DNA from: Fagopyrum homotropicum
Lineage: Eukaryota; Streptophyta; Magnoliopsida; Caryophyllales; Polygonaceae
Reading direction: 5' to 3'
DNA length: 64,000 bases
NCBI GenBank assembly: GCA_033239125.1
Contig: BSWB01000002.1
Location: 8,713,001 to 8,777,000, forward strand
The notes under the pieces are model-generated. The model had not been told where the DNA came from. It saw nothing but the letters and a program-made list of their open reading frames with translations, and did not search any database. Every line of letters starts with the position of its first letter. The stretch's first letter is position 1. The position numbers and the translations under genes were made by a program. This document shows positions 1 through 10,481 of this stretch, one piece after another.

Positions 1-660
1 CTTCATATGAAAGCAAACATGAAGATAGTCTTTAAATTGACAAATGGTGGCGGGATTATTTCCAGTAATGACTAGATCATCCACATATATCAAAATGTGA
101 AGGATGTTGCCTGACCGTCTGAAGGTGAAAAGGGAGTAATCAGCCAGAGACTGAGAGAAACCATATTTCAGAAGAGCAGATGTGAAGTTGTGGAACCAAC
201 TCCGTGGAGCTTGACGAAGACCATATAATGATTTCTTTGGACGACAAACTTGGGACAACGTTCGAAAACCGGAAGGTGGTGGCATATACACTTCCTCATG
301 CAGATCCCCATGAAGAAAAGTATTGTGAACGTCCATCTAATTAAGTTCCCAGTTATAGATAGAGACAATTGCGAGAAGTAGTTTAATTGTAACTAATTTA
401 GCAACAAGAACAAAAGTTTCATTATAATCAATGCCTTCCTGTTGACGGTTTCCGAGTGTAACCAAACGCGCCTTATAGCGCTCAACATGTTCATCGGAGT
501 TGTATTTAATACGAAAACCCATTTAGAGCCAATAGATTTACGATCGAGAGGAAGATCAACATATTCCCAAGTGTTGTTGCGATGTAAGGCTGTCATTTCA
601 TCCTACATGACCTTTTTCCATTTTGGGTTAGCAACCGCGTCTCTAAAAGAGGTTGGTTCT
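1..660 (-). pseudogene. Copia reverse transcriptase fragment
   Basis: Minus-strand translation gives the start of the RVT_2 domain near 660-520 (motifs DAVANPKWKKVM, NNTWEYVDLP, SKWVF), then RIKYNSD..VERYKARLV and QEGIDYNETF near 520-400, and LYGLRQAPRSW near 230-190. The catalytic motif IYVDDLVI is at about 65-95, with YVDD at 76-87. In life this polymerase copies the element RNA into DNA inside virus-like particles. Frameshifts separate the blocks, so no functional protein is possible. The RNase H part lies outside the window. Confidence 0.9.
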
Positions 661-786
661 TGTTCCTGATATACAGAGTTAATTGAAGTAACATAGGCAT
701 GAGAAAAATGTTCATATAATAAAGAATTCTTTATGGAATACCGGGTACCTGATTTCAGTGGAGGAGAAGTTTCATCCGATTTGAAA

Positions 787-1095
787 TCAAAATGACTTTC
801 CTTTTGATAAACATAGTTTTGTAAAAGAATATATGGTTTTGAAGTACGGGAGCTGCGACGGGGTGGGTTTTTGGTTGGAGCAGCAGTAACAGGTGGTGGA
901 GTCGGAATGATGGGTTGAGGATTTCTGTGCCCATGGAAAGAGGGATAGAAATAGGTGAATTGGTAGAGGGAGGTGGGGGGACACGCTAGAGGGGTGGCTA
1001 TAGAAAATGGGGAGGGGTTTAGTAGGGAGGGGTTGGGGAATCAACAATAGGTAGGGGAGAGATGAAAGGGAGCCCCGCGGTAGGTGGAGGGACAA
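787..1095 (-). pseudogene. Pro/Ser-rich linker between Copia integrase and RT
   Basis: A 102-codon open stretch on the minus strand is very rich in Pro, Ser and Leu. It sits exactly where Copia polyproteins carry a variable, low-complexity linker between integrase and RT. Composition and position support the call; no domain is recognisable. The complementary G-rich plus strand (about 960-1212) could equally be decayed simple sequence that happens to be open. Confidence 0.45.
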
Positions 1096-1195
1096 GAGGG
1101 AAGTGAGAGGGTTCTAGGGGGCCGTAGTAGGTAGAGTTGGGGGCTCCGTGTTAGGGGGAATTTGTGGGGGGTTTTCTTGGGTGGGGCTGTTTTTC

Positions 1196-1212
1196 GGGGG
1201 GGGGGGGGGGGG
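1196..1212 (+). repeat. Poly-G tract, 17 G
   Basis: Seventeen consecutive G residues lie inside the decayed Copia pol. Such runs are prone to slippage and assembly error, so the exact length is uncertain. Confidence 0.9.
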
Positions 1213-1880
1213 TTATTGGTAGTATTCGGGGAAAAAATCAGTGGGGTCTTCTATGGACTCCGTAGGTTCAGGAGAATTTTTCGGTTCGGAGAACGAAAAA
1301 ATGTTCTCGTAAAAACGTGCATCCCACGTTGTAAAACTTTTTTGGGTATCAAGATCCAACATTTTCCAAGCCTTTTGTGAAGATATATATATCATATAAA
1401 ATGCATTTTCGACCTTGAGGTCAAAATTTATCCGAAGATCGAGGTATAAAGGAACAATAAGCAAGACATTCAGACACCTGAAGATGGTCAAGATTTGGTA
1501 GAGAGCCATGAAGAAGCTCATAAGGAGTTTTGTGATGGAGGATGGGAGTAGGAGTGTGATTGATAAGGTAACATGCCGTAAGAACGCATTCTCCTCAAAA
1601 CGAGACGGGTACATTTGCTTGAAACATTATGGATCTAGCGACATTAAGGATATGACAGTGTTTGCGTTCTAACCTTCCATTTTGTTGTGGTGTGTAAGTA
1701 CAAGAAGTTTCTAAATGGATACCCTTACCTTTAAGAAAAGGTCAAAGGAAAATAAATTCCTTAGCATTGTCACTGCGAAAGGTTCTGACACAAGTGTGGA
1801 ATTGAGTCTCAACCATGACACAGAAATTTCTAATTAAAGTGGCGACTTCGGCTTTTGTCTTTATTAAATAAACTCAGGTG
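1213..1880 (-). pseudogene. Copia integrase fragment
   Basis: Minus-strand translation shows TFRSDNAKEF (second catalytic Asp) near 1770-1740, then YTPQQNGRLERKH (catalytic Glu) near 1690-1650, and the Copia-specific downstream block HKTPYELLHGSLPNLDHL near 1540-1480. Integrase joins the element cDNA to host DNA. Several frameshifts and a stop break the domain. The N-terminal HHCC zinc motif was not found. The block from 1881 to 2053 is presumably the degraded N-terminal region. Confidence 0.88.
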
Positions 1881-2053
1881 CAACGGTACATAAATGTCAA
1901 ACATAGATAGGTGGTTTTGGTCCGGAGACATATGTCACATGGATAGGTGATTTTGGTGATGAAAGGATGATCAAGACGGTTATGGTGGGTGGTGGTGTCA
2001 ATAGTGGTAAGACATGAAGGGATCGAAAAAGCGTTTTTCATCCAGCGAAGCCA

Positions 2054-2449
2054 CTAGATCCTATCACGAGTCCTCGAAGTACGGTCTTGTATAACACAAA
2101 TTTTATTAGTTATCATAAAAACACAATTCAAATCCGCAGTTGACTGATTTAGAGAAAGTAGATGACAATCAAGTCCTAGAACATATAATACACGGGGCAA
2201 GTGAAGGGAGTTATTGAGTCGCAAGGTGCCTGCATGTTCAGCGGAGACTAAAGCTCCATTAGGGAGTTTAATCCGGTATGTAGTGACCGGCTTGAGCGAT
2301 GAAAATAATGAACGATCATGTGTCATGTGAAAAGAAGTTCCCGAATCAAGAATCCAAGGGAAAGAATTAGAACGGTAGGAGTTCAAAATAGTTATTAGAG
2401 TATTCCATTGAGTATCATTAATTTCAAGGCCTATCTTTACGGTCCTCAA
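2054..2449 (-). pseudogene. Copia aspartic protease / gag-pre-integrase fragment
   Basis: The 131-codon open frame contains WILDSGTSFHM (protease active site D-S-G near 2350), followed by the strand pattern typical of Copia proteases, LPNGALVSAEHAGTLRL and LPRVLYVLGLDCHLLS. The protease matures the Gag-Pol polyprotein. No gag or CCHC zinc knuckle lies upstream, so the element is truncated on this side. Confidence 0.88.
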
Positions 2450-2504
2450 AGGTTAAGGGGTATGCGGAGTTAGCTTATCCCGCCGCCCCAATAATTGTGG
2501 TGGG

Positions 2505-2720
2505 TCGTTTCTAATACTAACAACCCAAGTATTTTCTAATACCGACTGCCAAAGTTGTTTCTGATACTCGCGGACAAAGTATTTTATGATACCGACGACT
2601 AAAACATTCCTGATACTGACGGTCAAAGTATTCCCTGATACCAACGACCAAAGTATTATCTGATACCGACTACCAAAGTATTCCCTAAAAGTGACGGTCA
2701 AAGTATTCCCTGATACCGCG
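2505..2720 (+). repeat. 25-bp minisatellite, about 8 to 9 degenerate copies
   Basis: Repeats of about 25 bp with consensus close to AAAGTATTCCCTGATACC plus GACGGTC are arrayed head to tail. Copies differ by point changes and 1-bp indels. The array separates the Copia relic from the resistance-gene relic. No coding role is evident; the open frame over it at 2453-2701 (minus) is a by-product of the repeat. Confidence 0.85.
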
Positions 2721-2780
2721 AAATCGGCATAAGGTTATTTTTAGGTACGGGTTTCTTGTTTTTATTTCAAGGCCAATATT

Positions 2781-3104
2781 ATGAAGGGAGACAACAAGAT
2801 GCAATTCTTGAAAAAGGTACGGGTTTCTTGTTTTATGTTGAACTCAATCGTTTCTAGAAACTCTATTGCTGAGAGAGTTAAGGTTATTAGGAGGAGTTTG
2901 GTTGAGATATCCTCTGATATGACTGGATTAAGATTTGTGTTATCTGATAAGGAGGTAGAGACATCAATGGGAATGAGAAGAGGTCGAGATCCGGGATCTT
3001 ATGTAAATTCAGATAAGGTCATAGGAAGAGACAAGGAAAAGAAAGTCATCTTAGATATGCTTTACAATGATTCAAATAATGATAGGCTTGTTGTTGCAGT
3101 CATT
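2781..3104 (+). pseudogene. CC-NB-LRR (RGA-type) resistance gene, N-terminal relic
   Basis: The open frame shows the coiled-coil to NB-ARC linker of CNL immune receptors: KVRVSCFML, then IAERVKVIRRSLVEIS, then RRGRDPGSYVNSDKVIGR and DKEKKVILDMLYND, ending LVVAVI. In intact RGA-type genes the VIGRDKEKE block is followed within about 15 residues by V(I)PIVGMGGLGKTT, the ATP-binding P-loop. Here the sequence stops at that point and becomes LTR DNA. The start of the coding region is not visible upstream, and the ATG at 2781 need not be native. CNL proteins detect pathogen effectors in the cytosol. This copy is a truncated pseudogene; a plausible downstream part lies at 36891-37274. Confidence 0.82.
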
Positions 3105-4902
3105 TAGATAGTTTTTCCGCTCATTCATGCATGGTTTAGCACTAGTTCACGACGTTTGCACTCAATTCACGTATTTTTCGAGATAGACGTCTACACAGAC
3201 TTTTGCATTGCTTTGTAGGTATTTTGGGAGATTTAGGAGCTTAATCGATACATTTGAGGATCGTTCCTCGAGATGACACACCTTCGGACTCATTGGGATG
3301 CAAGTTAGGAGCTAAGGAGGACACTTGGGACCTTGTTGGTGCATGCCATGCACCAAATCGTAGCTTAATGATCCAAAACAAGCTGAGGCACCAAAACCAC
3401 GGTCACTGGGACTTCCACGGGCGTGGAATTGGACCGTGGTTTTTGCCAGACGGTTGTGACAGCTGCGCCACGATCTTCATGGCCGATTCTTGCAAATTTG
3501 TAGGATAAATAGGTGGTCCTGCAAGGCTAAAAGGACAGACCCCTCACCACCATTCTCTCCCACACTCTTAACAAGAAAGATTCTCTCAATTGGAAGCTTG
3601 GATTGGAGCCACTCTTGGAGGAGAAGAAAGTTTCCATTGGAAAAGAAGAGAAGAACACACCATTGTTAGTCCTTGATAGATCTTAGAGAGAAGACTATCG
3701 GATTCATTTTCTAGGGTTGTAAGAATTGATTAAACCTTCTTTTGAAGGGTTGTGAGTCTTTCTAATTCTCATATTCAGCTTGGTTTTACTTGTTCTATTT
3801 GTTCATTTCTTTCACTTCACTCTCTTGCAAATGGAAGCCATGATTTTATGTTTGATGATTTTGATTGTGATGATGTATGTTGTTGGCTAAATAGATGCGA
3901 TTCTAGGGTAAGGAAATGATGGTTATGGCTTGGACTATGATAGGATAAACTTAAATGTATGCTTGGATGATTCGTTTGATTGAACCTAGTCACTGTTAGA
4001 ATCCACGGTTTGTTCTAGACAAACCACGGCCGTGGACTTTGATGAACACCCCGTGATTTTGATGAAATTGCTTGTAATGATAAATCCAAGTGTTAGGTTG
4101 TTAGATTGTTGAAATCCTAGTGTTTGTTGAGCTAATTCTATCCTAGGGTGACCTAGTGTTAGCAACTAAGTGTTAGAAGAGACCTACCCGGTAATTCTTG
4201 CTCTTAGATACCGAAGATGACAAACTCTAGGTAGTAGTGAGCCTCATAAGCCGCTATTGGACTGAGTGTGCTAGGATAAGTGTTTAGAATTTGCCTTTCC
4301 GAGACTTACCCGGTAAAGAGAGGTTAGATCCCTAGAATACCATCCGGTTGTGTAGAATTCCATTCCTTAGGCTCTTTGAGACTTACCCGGTGATGAGACC
4401 TTAGGAACGGATTAGTGGACCATGAGACCTACCCGGTGATTGATCCCAATCTAGAAACACTCACTCCCGACATGCTATAGTTAATCCAAGGAATGATTAG
4501 ATAGCTTGAGCCCTATGCCATAACCGGAATTTCCAACCCCTAGAATCCGTTTTTCTCTCTTTGATCTCATATCTCGTGTTTGTCTTGCTTGTTTGTGTTT
4601 ATTTGCTAGATCGTTAGTTTGTTTTGCATTCTTATATTGTTGTGATTCTTGATTGATCACCGCACAAAACCAAACCAAAAACATTGAGATTTTCATTTCT
4701 TTATTCCTTTCTCTTTTCTTAGCCTAGATCTTCACTATCCTTAGTCATTAATCGATTCAATCTCACCTCAGTCTTTGTGTTCGACCTCGGAATACTATCC
4801 CTACTACAAAATGTCCCGTACACTGCGGGTTCGCTAGGAGTTAGGAGAAATATAACGAGTTATAAATTTAAAGTTTTTGCGTGTCACATTCTTAGCGTAA
4901 CA
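3101..4902 (+). repeat. B1 5' LTR, 5'-truncated
   Basis: This 1802-bp block aligns end to end with 34266-36066. The first 34-35 bp of the LTR (TGATAACACG...) are missing and the resistance-gene relic joins directly, sharing TCAT at the junction. I count roughly 28 differences from the 3' LTR, about 1.6%. It ends TTAGCGTAACA just before the primer site. Inside are four copies of a GAGAC(C/T)TACCCGGT motif and several CCACGG...CCGTGG motifs. Confidence 0.93.
4179..4439 (+). promoter_or_regulatory. Four-copy GAGACYTACCCGGTRA array in the B LTR
   Basis: Copies of GAGAC(C/T)TACCCGGT(A/G)A start at 4179, 4301, 4378 and 4424. Equivalent sets occur in the 3' LTR of B1 and, on the other strand, in both LTRs of B2, although the two LTR types have otherwise diverged strongly. 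Conservation of a dispersed motif suggests a protein-binding or RNA-level cis element. The function is inferred only. Confidence 0.55.
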
Positions 4903-4908
4903 AGTTTT

Positions 4909-4926
4909 TGGCGCCGATGCCGGGGA
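4909..4926 (+). promoter_or_regulatory. B1 primer-binding site, tRNA-Asp-like
   Basis: TGGCGCCGATGCCGGGGA lies 6 nt after the LTR end. It matches the Athila-type primer site complementary to the tRNA-Asp 3' end (usual form TGGCGCCGTTGCCGGGGA), with one change, T to A, in the middle. Confidence 0.88.
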
Positions 4927-5043
4927 CTAGGTTAAGATTGAGTCGTTGTTTGTGATTGTTTATAGTGTAGGTCTTTCTTGTTGCTTTTGATCTCTTTTGG
5001 TTGGTGTCTTTGCTTTTCAGGACATCTCTCACTCTTTAGGTGT

Positions 5044-7263
5044 ATGCGAAGATCTCGTGGCAAGGATTTAGCTCCATTCGATCCCGAACCGGAGAAAACC
5101 CTTAGATCTAGATCCAAGAGCATTAGAAAGGGAAAAGAGATGGCCGGAAGAGATCTCCAAACTGAGTTGGATGAGGCTTTAGAGCAAATTAGGCTAAGGG
5201 ATGAAGCCTTGGAGAATGAGAGGAGACTTGCCAATGAGAGGCAAGAAGCAACTAGGAGGGAGATTGAAGAGATTAGGCAAGCTCTTGTGCAAAGAGAGCT
5301 TAATCGTCAACAACCTCCACCTCCACCACAACCGCAGCCGGCGGCGGTTAATATTCGGGTTGTGCCCATTGCTATTGAAGAGCGACAAACGTTAGGGCAA
5401 CGTATGGATCCGGCATAAAGAGCACACCATCCGGGTGTGAACTTAGGAGATCCCGCAGGCCATGATTACGAGCTCCGCCCTCAAGTTCTACAAATGATCC
5501 GGCATAATCAATTTGGAGGGATGGAAGGAGAATCTCCCCATCAACACTTGATGAACTATGAGATCTTGATGGAGACTCTTAGACCGCCTAGATTGGAGAG
5601 CAACAACCATAAGCTTAGGGCTTTCTCCTTCTCACTTAAGGATAAAGCCTTGGCTTGGTATCAATCTATTCCACAAGGGCGAGTGAGTACTTGGGAGGAG
5701 ATGACAACCGAGTTTTTGACTAAGTTCTTCCCACCTTCCAAGACTACCGAGCTAAGAGGGAAGATCAATGCCTTTGTGATGAAGGATAGAGAAAGCTTAT
5801 TCAAGTCTTGGGAGAGGTTCAAAGACCTTCTCCTAGATTGTCCACACCATGGTATACCAAAAATTGAGCTATTGGAGATCTACTTCAAAGGACTTGATGA
5901 AGATAGCTAATTCAAGCTTCAATCTCTTTCCGGTGGGACTTTCATGGAAAAGAATGTGGATGAAGCTTGGGAGTTTGTAGAGAAACAAGCTTTGGTGATT
6001 GAGAAGTACTCCCATAGGAAGAGTGATGGGAGGAAAGCGGGAGCATATGAGGTGAGTGAAATCACCATGAGTAACTTCAAGCTTGACGCCATCAACAATG
6101 AGCTGAAATCTTTGAGGGAGTTGTGTGCTACAACTTTGAAGAATCAAGCAAGCCCTCAAGTGCAAGTACAAGCAAACTTGTCTTCCAAGGAGGAAGATGT
6201 GAACTACATGGGAACGGGCAACTACAACAACTATCAAGACCCAAGGAACTTCAACAACAACCGGCAATTCAACAATTACCGGCCTAACCACAACCATCCC
6301 GGGTTTTCCTATTCTAACCCGGATGGAGCCTTGAACCCTCCCGCTTCCACAAGCGCAGCTCCACCACCAAAAGCTTCACAAGAACCTCCACCCGGATTTA
6401 CTCAACCTCCAAAGGATAGAACCGAAATGATGTTTGAGCAATTGCTTGGAAGGTTGAGTGGTCTTGAGAGCACGGTGACTTCCATTTCTAAAGCTCAAAA
6501 GGTGTTGGAAGCACAAGTGTTCCAAAAGGCGGGTGAAGCTCATAGAGATCCGGGAAAGCTTCCCGGAAGAACTGAAGACAACCCAAGAGGCCAAGTGTTG
6601 GCCATCACAACAAGGAGCGGGTTGAGCATGAAGGACCCCTTGCCTAAGGAGAATGCTAAGGGAAAGCAAGTAGTGGTAGAGGAAGAGACATTGCAAGAAG
6701 ATGGAGGCAAGAGCAAGGATGATGAGCCAACATATGTGGTACCACCTCCATACAAGCCACCACTACCGTTCCCACAATCTCGAGCAAGGGCTCACTTGGA
6801 CAAACACTTTGGTAAATTCCTTGAACTTATGTCTAAATTGCATATTAACATTCCGTTCATGGATGCTATTCTAGGTATGCCGGCATATGGCAAGTTCTTG
6901 AAGGAAATACTCTCCAACAAGAGGAAGTTGGAGGAGTATGGAGAAATTAGGATGACGAAGAGGTCCTCGGAATTGATCTAAACCATGAAGGAGGAGATGC
7001 CTCATAAGCTAAGAGATCCGGGATCTTTTTGTGTGCCAATTGGAGTGGGAGAAGTGAAGTATGAAGCCCTATGTGATCTTGGGGCAAGTGTAAGCATCAT
7101 ACCGCTTGCACTTTGCAACAAGGTTGGGCTAGGAGAGCTAAAGCCGGTCAAGATGGCCCTTTACATGGCGGACTGTTCGATCACTCACCCGGTTGGAATA
7201 TTGGAAGACATATCGGTGCAACTAGGGAAGTTCTATGTGCCCATAGACTTCGTTGTTTTGGAC
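5044..7263 (+). pseudogene. B1 gag-protease, broken by three stops and element A
   Basis: The ATG at 5044 begins MRRSRGKDLAPFDPEPEK. A charged coiled coil (about residues 35-90) precedes a Pro/Gln tract and the Gypsy gag core (LKDKALAWYQSIPQG, WEEMTTEFLTKFFPP). An Asn-rich segment follows, then the protease active site LCDLGASVSIIP near 7075-7110. Three in-frame stops at 5416, 5908 and 6979 each replace CAA in B2 by TAA. The frame ends at 7263, where element A inserts after a TGGAC target. Gag packages genomic RNA and the protease cuts the polyprotein. Non-functional here. Confidence 0.93.
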
Positions 7264-10046
7264 TGTAACACCCCAAATTCTCGGAACTCGGGGAGCTACT
7301 GGTTAGGACCTCACAATGGGTCCCGACCTTGGTTTAACAACAACTTTACTAAGATCTTACAACAAGGCACAAATGTAATTAAAACAATATCCAAAACATA
7401 ATATTTTTAATGGTATGAAAGTACACATGTGACAGCCTTACAAACATACATAAAGATCTATAACATGCATGACGTATGGAAGACTTCCCCGTCCCCATCT
7501 AATGAGTACGTGGACCCGGCTGACCATCCGTTCCGGATCACTCTACAACTGTCTATCTCTACAAATCTACAACACGGATAAACCGTTAGCTAACTATCCA
7601 AATATAAGCAAAAATGATAACAACACAAACACAAGCAGAAACAAAATAAACAAACATCATGCTGGCACTCAACCGTTTATTATCTATTATTTAAGTGATT
7701 CACATTATTCAATTTAAGTTGTGGCACGAGAATTATTATTAGTTCTCGCCTCCGTTCCTTATCCAACTGGTATAGGTCTAGCTGACTTCCACTGGTAGCA
7801 TCACTACAAACCACGTATGGACTAGTCCCGAAAGAAACCCCCAGCGCCCGCAAGCTACTGAGCAGAATGCCACCGCCCGTTACTCTTAGGCCAAAATATA
7901 GGTCGGTAATTATATATCACAACCTATCTCCATAAACATTTCAATCACACACCACCATCATCATTTATACTCATATTTAGAAGTCAGCTAAGTAAGCCCA
8001 AAGGACTTACCTGATATAAAGCTCGACTCTTTGTAACCCACTCGCTCTGTAAACTGTAGCAACTCAGTTGCCTGCCAAAGGCGATAGGTGCATTAGCACA
8101 CTCTCACGTAGTTAGAAGTCTAAGACTTCTAAGATTGAATAATGTATTAAGACATATCTAGTTACAGTATTAATTTAGGTAAAATGACCATTTTACCCTT
8201 GGTCCCGAAATTCCCGAAATTCTAAAATTCATGTCTAAACTCCTATTTGAGGTTCTAAATTCATATTCTAACTCCTAAAGCTTCGTTTGGTTCCAAGCTA
8301 ACATTTTTCCTATGTTTCTATTTTCCGGGAAATCGTAAAGGTCTAACTTCGATTCCAAATATAAAATTCGTAACCACTTATAAAAATTCCGACTTAAATC
8401 CCTAGATTATCTATGATGTCCTATCTAACTTTAGGAGAAAGAATTTCTCCAAACTGTTCATTCAACAGTTTTATAAAAATTCCTAAAGTTGACTACTCCC
8501 TTTATAAATTCTAAACTTAGCCAAAATCTGAGTAGACTTTGAAAAATCATAACTCCTAAACCACTCACTGGATTTATCCCAAATTTTGATATGTTATACT
8601 ATAAAATCTTATCTATAATATATCCAAAATTTAGCTGCAAAGGAGATCAAAATCCTATTTAAAACTATCTTCCAAAACCGAATTTCAGCACAACAGAAAA
8701 ACTGCTTACGACTCAATCTTGGAAAAATCATAAATCCCAAACCACTCGCTGGATTCCTCTCAAATTTTAATATGTTCTACAACAATATTTCAACCACATC
8801 ATATCCAAAATTAAAGCCCAACGGAGTTCAAAAGCCTATTCAAAACTATCTCACAACATTGCATCACATGCTGTTTTTATCAACATACTTATAAAAACTA
8901 TCTCACAACATACTTATAAAAACTGCATGAGTCAACTTTGCAACATCATAATTCTAAAACCATAACTCTGATTCTTCCCAAATTTTAGTATGATCTACTA
9001 TATACTACTGACTACAACATATCCAAAATTCAGTAACAAAGGAGGAGTATAACTTACTCAAACTTGACCCGAAGTTTACTGTTTTTCACTTCCGAAAACT
9101 CAGAAAATGCAAGAATCTGTACAACTTTCCTATAGTTGTTCTGAGTAGGTTTAAAGACAAAAATTCGTCCATGTTAGGCAAGGAAAGGTGGACTAAAGTA
9201 TAGTGTAGCAAGGGGTACAAGCCTTACCCGATTCCGAGACTCGAATGTACCGAAAAGAAGGTACCAAGACTGCTGCTGAGTAGGCGTTTTGCACAGAAGG
9301 GGAGCAGCCATGGTTCACTGATTGCTCGAGGCTGCAGACAGAGAAGAGCGAGGTGGTCCGGGGTGCTGCAACATTACAATGTCCTAAGGTGAGTTGTTTC
9401 TGGGCGACCAAGCACAAGTGAAAGACGAGGTATAGGAGAGTTCTTACCGATCGTTCATCATCTGTCCTATTCTCGCTGGAGGTGTGCAGTGGCTGAGCGT
9501 CAAGTGCAGAGGGCTGAGTGCAGAACGTTGGCCAGTAGTTGTGTCCGGGTGTGCAGGCTGGTGGCGTCGATGGTTGGCTGAGCGACCTGGTGCAGGTGGT
9601 GTTCGCGAGAGGGCAGGATGGGAGGCGCCTTTGCTAGGCTACTGCAGTCGACCGACTGGGAGGAAGATCGATTCCTGGCTGCACTCTCCTTGGCGGACGA
9701 AGGGACGATCGAGAGTTGCGGTCTACTGTTGGAATGCGGAGAGGAAGGCTTCACCGGCGATGGTCCAAGGTAGAAGAGCGGGTGGCGGCATGGAGGTTGC
9801 CGGCTTGGCGTGGAGGAAGGAAAGCGCTGGTAGCGTAACAGCGAGAGAGAAGAGAGATGCCATTAGGTTTACGTGAGAGAGGGAGAGGAGAGAGAGCATG
9901 GGCTGGCTGTACAGCTCCTTATCGGGCCCGGATGGTAGGGTTTCAAAGGCCCAATATACTCAACTTCGTAATGGTCCGGAAGACACGCCGCTGATGGGCC
10001 CGGATGAGTCCATTTTAAAGAATAAAGAAGGTAGATTGTCTTGTGT

Positions 10047-10077
10047 ATTTTATGTGAGTACGGTTCTCACATAAAAT
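10047..10077 (+). repeat. Perfect 12-bp inverted repeat in the A LTR
   Basis: ATTTTATGTGAG at 10047-10058 and CTCACATAAAAT at 10066-10077 flank a 7-nt loop. The same hairpin is present at 17381-17411 in the other LTR. Shorter copies of TCACATAAAATGATA follow within 200 bp. It could be a stem-loop or paired protein-binding sites. Confidence 0.7.
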
Positions 10078-10306
10078 GATAAAACAATCAAAGGATAAGA
10101 AACGGTATCACCTAGGATATAGTAAGGTCCTCACATAAAATGATACAATGTGTTAATTATAAAACTATGGATTATGTAAGAAGAATGAAGTCTCATATAA
10201 AATTATAGAACTTGATAAAAGCATTTTATGTGCTTAACTCTTCACATAATATGACAGGTTTATGATGACTCGGGATTTACCGGAAATTAAATTTCCGGGT
10301 ATTACA

Positions 10307-10323
10307 TCAGTACCCCCTTAAAA
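10307..10323 (-). promoter_or_regulatory. Fossil inner polypurine tract inside the A LTR
   Basis: On the minus strand TTTTAAGGGGGTACTGA is followed by TGTAATACCCGG, an LTR-like start, at 10306. This is a second PPT/LTR junction, 158 bp inside the real LTR end at 10464. An identical arrangement occurs at 17640 in the other LTR. Confidence 0.7.
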
Positions 10324-10464
10324 TCAGTTTCAACCCGAAACTTAAAAGTTAACGACATATAGTCGGAGTTGCTACAAAACAAATAAAGGGCCGGAAAGGG
10401 TCACAATCGATCTTGTTCTGATTTGTTCCTAAGATAGCCGGAAATAAAATTTCCGGGTATTACA

Positions 10465-10481
10465 TCAATCCCCCCTTAAAA
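10465..10481 (-). promoter_or_regulatory. Element A polypurine tract
   Basis: The minus strand reads TTTTAAGGGGGGATTGA directly before the LTR start TGTAATACCCGG. This is the expected plus-strand DNA primer and fixes the element on the minus strand. Confidence 0.88.

Larger units (their letters stand above)
1..2449 (-). mobile_element. Decayed Ty1/Copia retrotransposon (element F), partial
   Basis: Reading the minus strand from 2449 to 1 gives the Copia order: aspartic protease, integrase, Pro/Ser-rich linker, reverse transcriptase. Protease before integrase before RT is diagnostic of Copia rather than Gypsy. The frame is broken many times. No LTR, primer site or polypurine tract is visible: the 5' side stops near 2449 against unrelated repeat DNA and the 3' side runs off the window. 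It is an old, immobile relic. Confidence 0.9.
7264..10464 (-). repeat. Element A 3' LTR (3201 bp)
   Basis: This is a direct repeat of 14616-17798, with about 27 substitutions spotted by eye plus one indel of roughly 18 bp near 8890-8930, where this copy repeats a short CATACTTATAAAAACT-containing stretch. In element orientation it runs TGTAATACCCGG...GGGGTGTTACA. Open frames inside it (for example 9484-9876) recur in the other LTR and have no recognisable domain. Confidence 0.95.

Noticed and set aside
2453..2701. 82-codon repetitive frame
   Set aside because: Translation of the 25-bp minisatellite.
2505..2720. Possible CRISPR array
   Set aside because: Repeats are contiguous and degenerate with no unique spacers, and the genome is a plant.
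4481..4696. 71-codon frame repeated at 35645-35860
   Set aside because: Repetition is due to the B1 LTR, not to a gene family.
9484..9876. 130-codon open frame, also at 16818-17210
   Set aside because: It is the same LTR sequence twice, has no recognisable domain, and lies antisense to element A. Chance frame in a GC-rich LTR segment.
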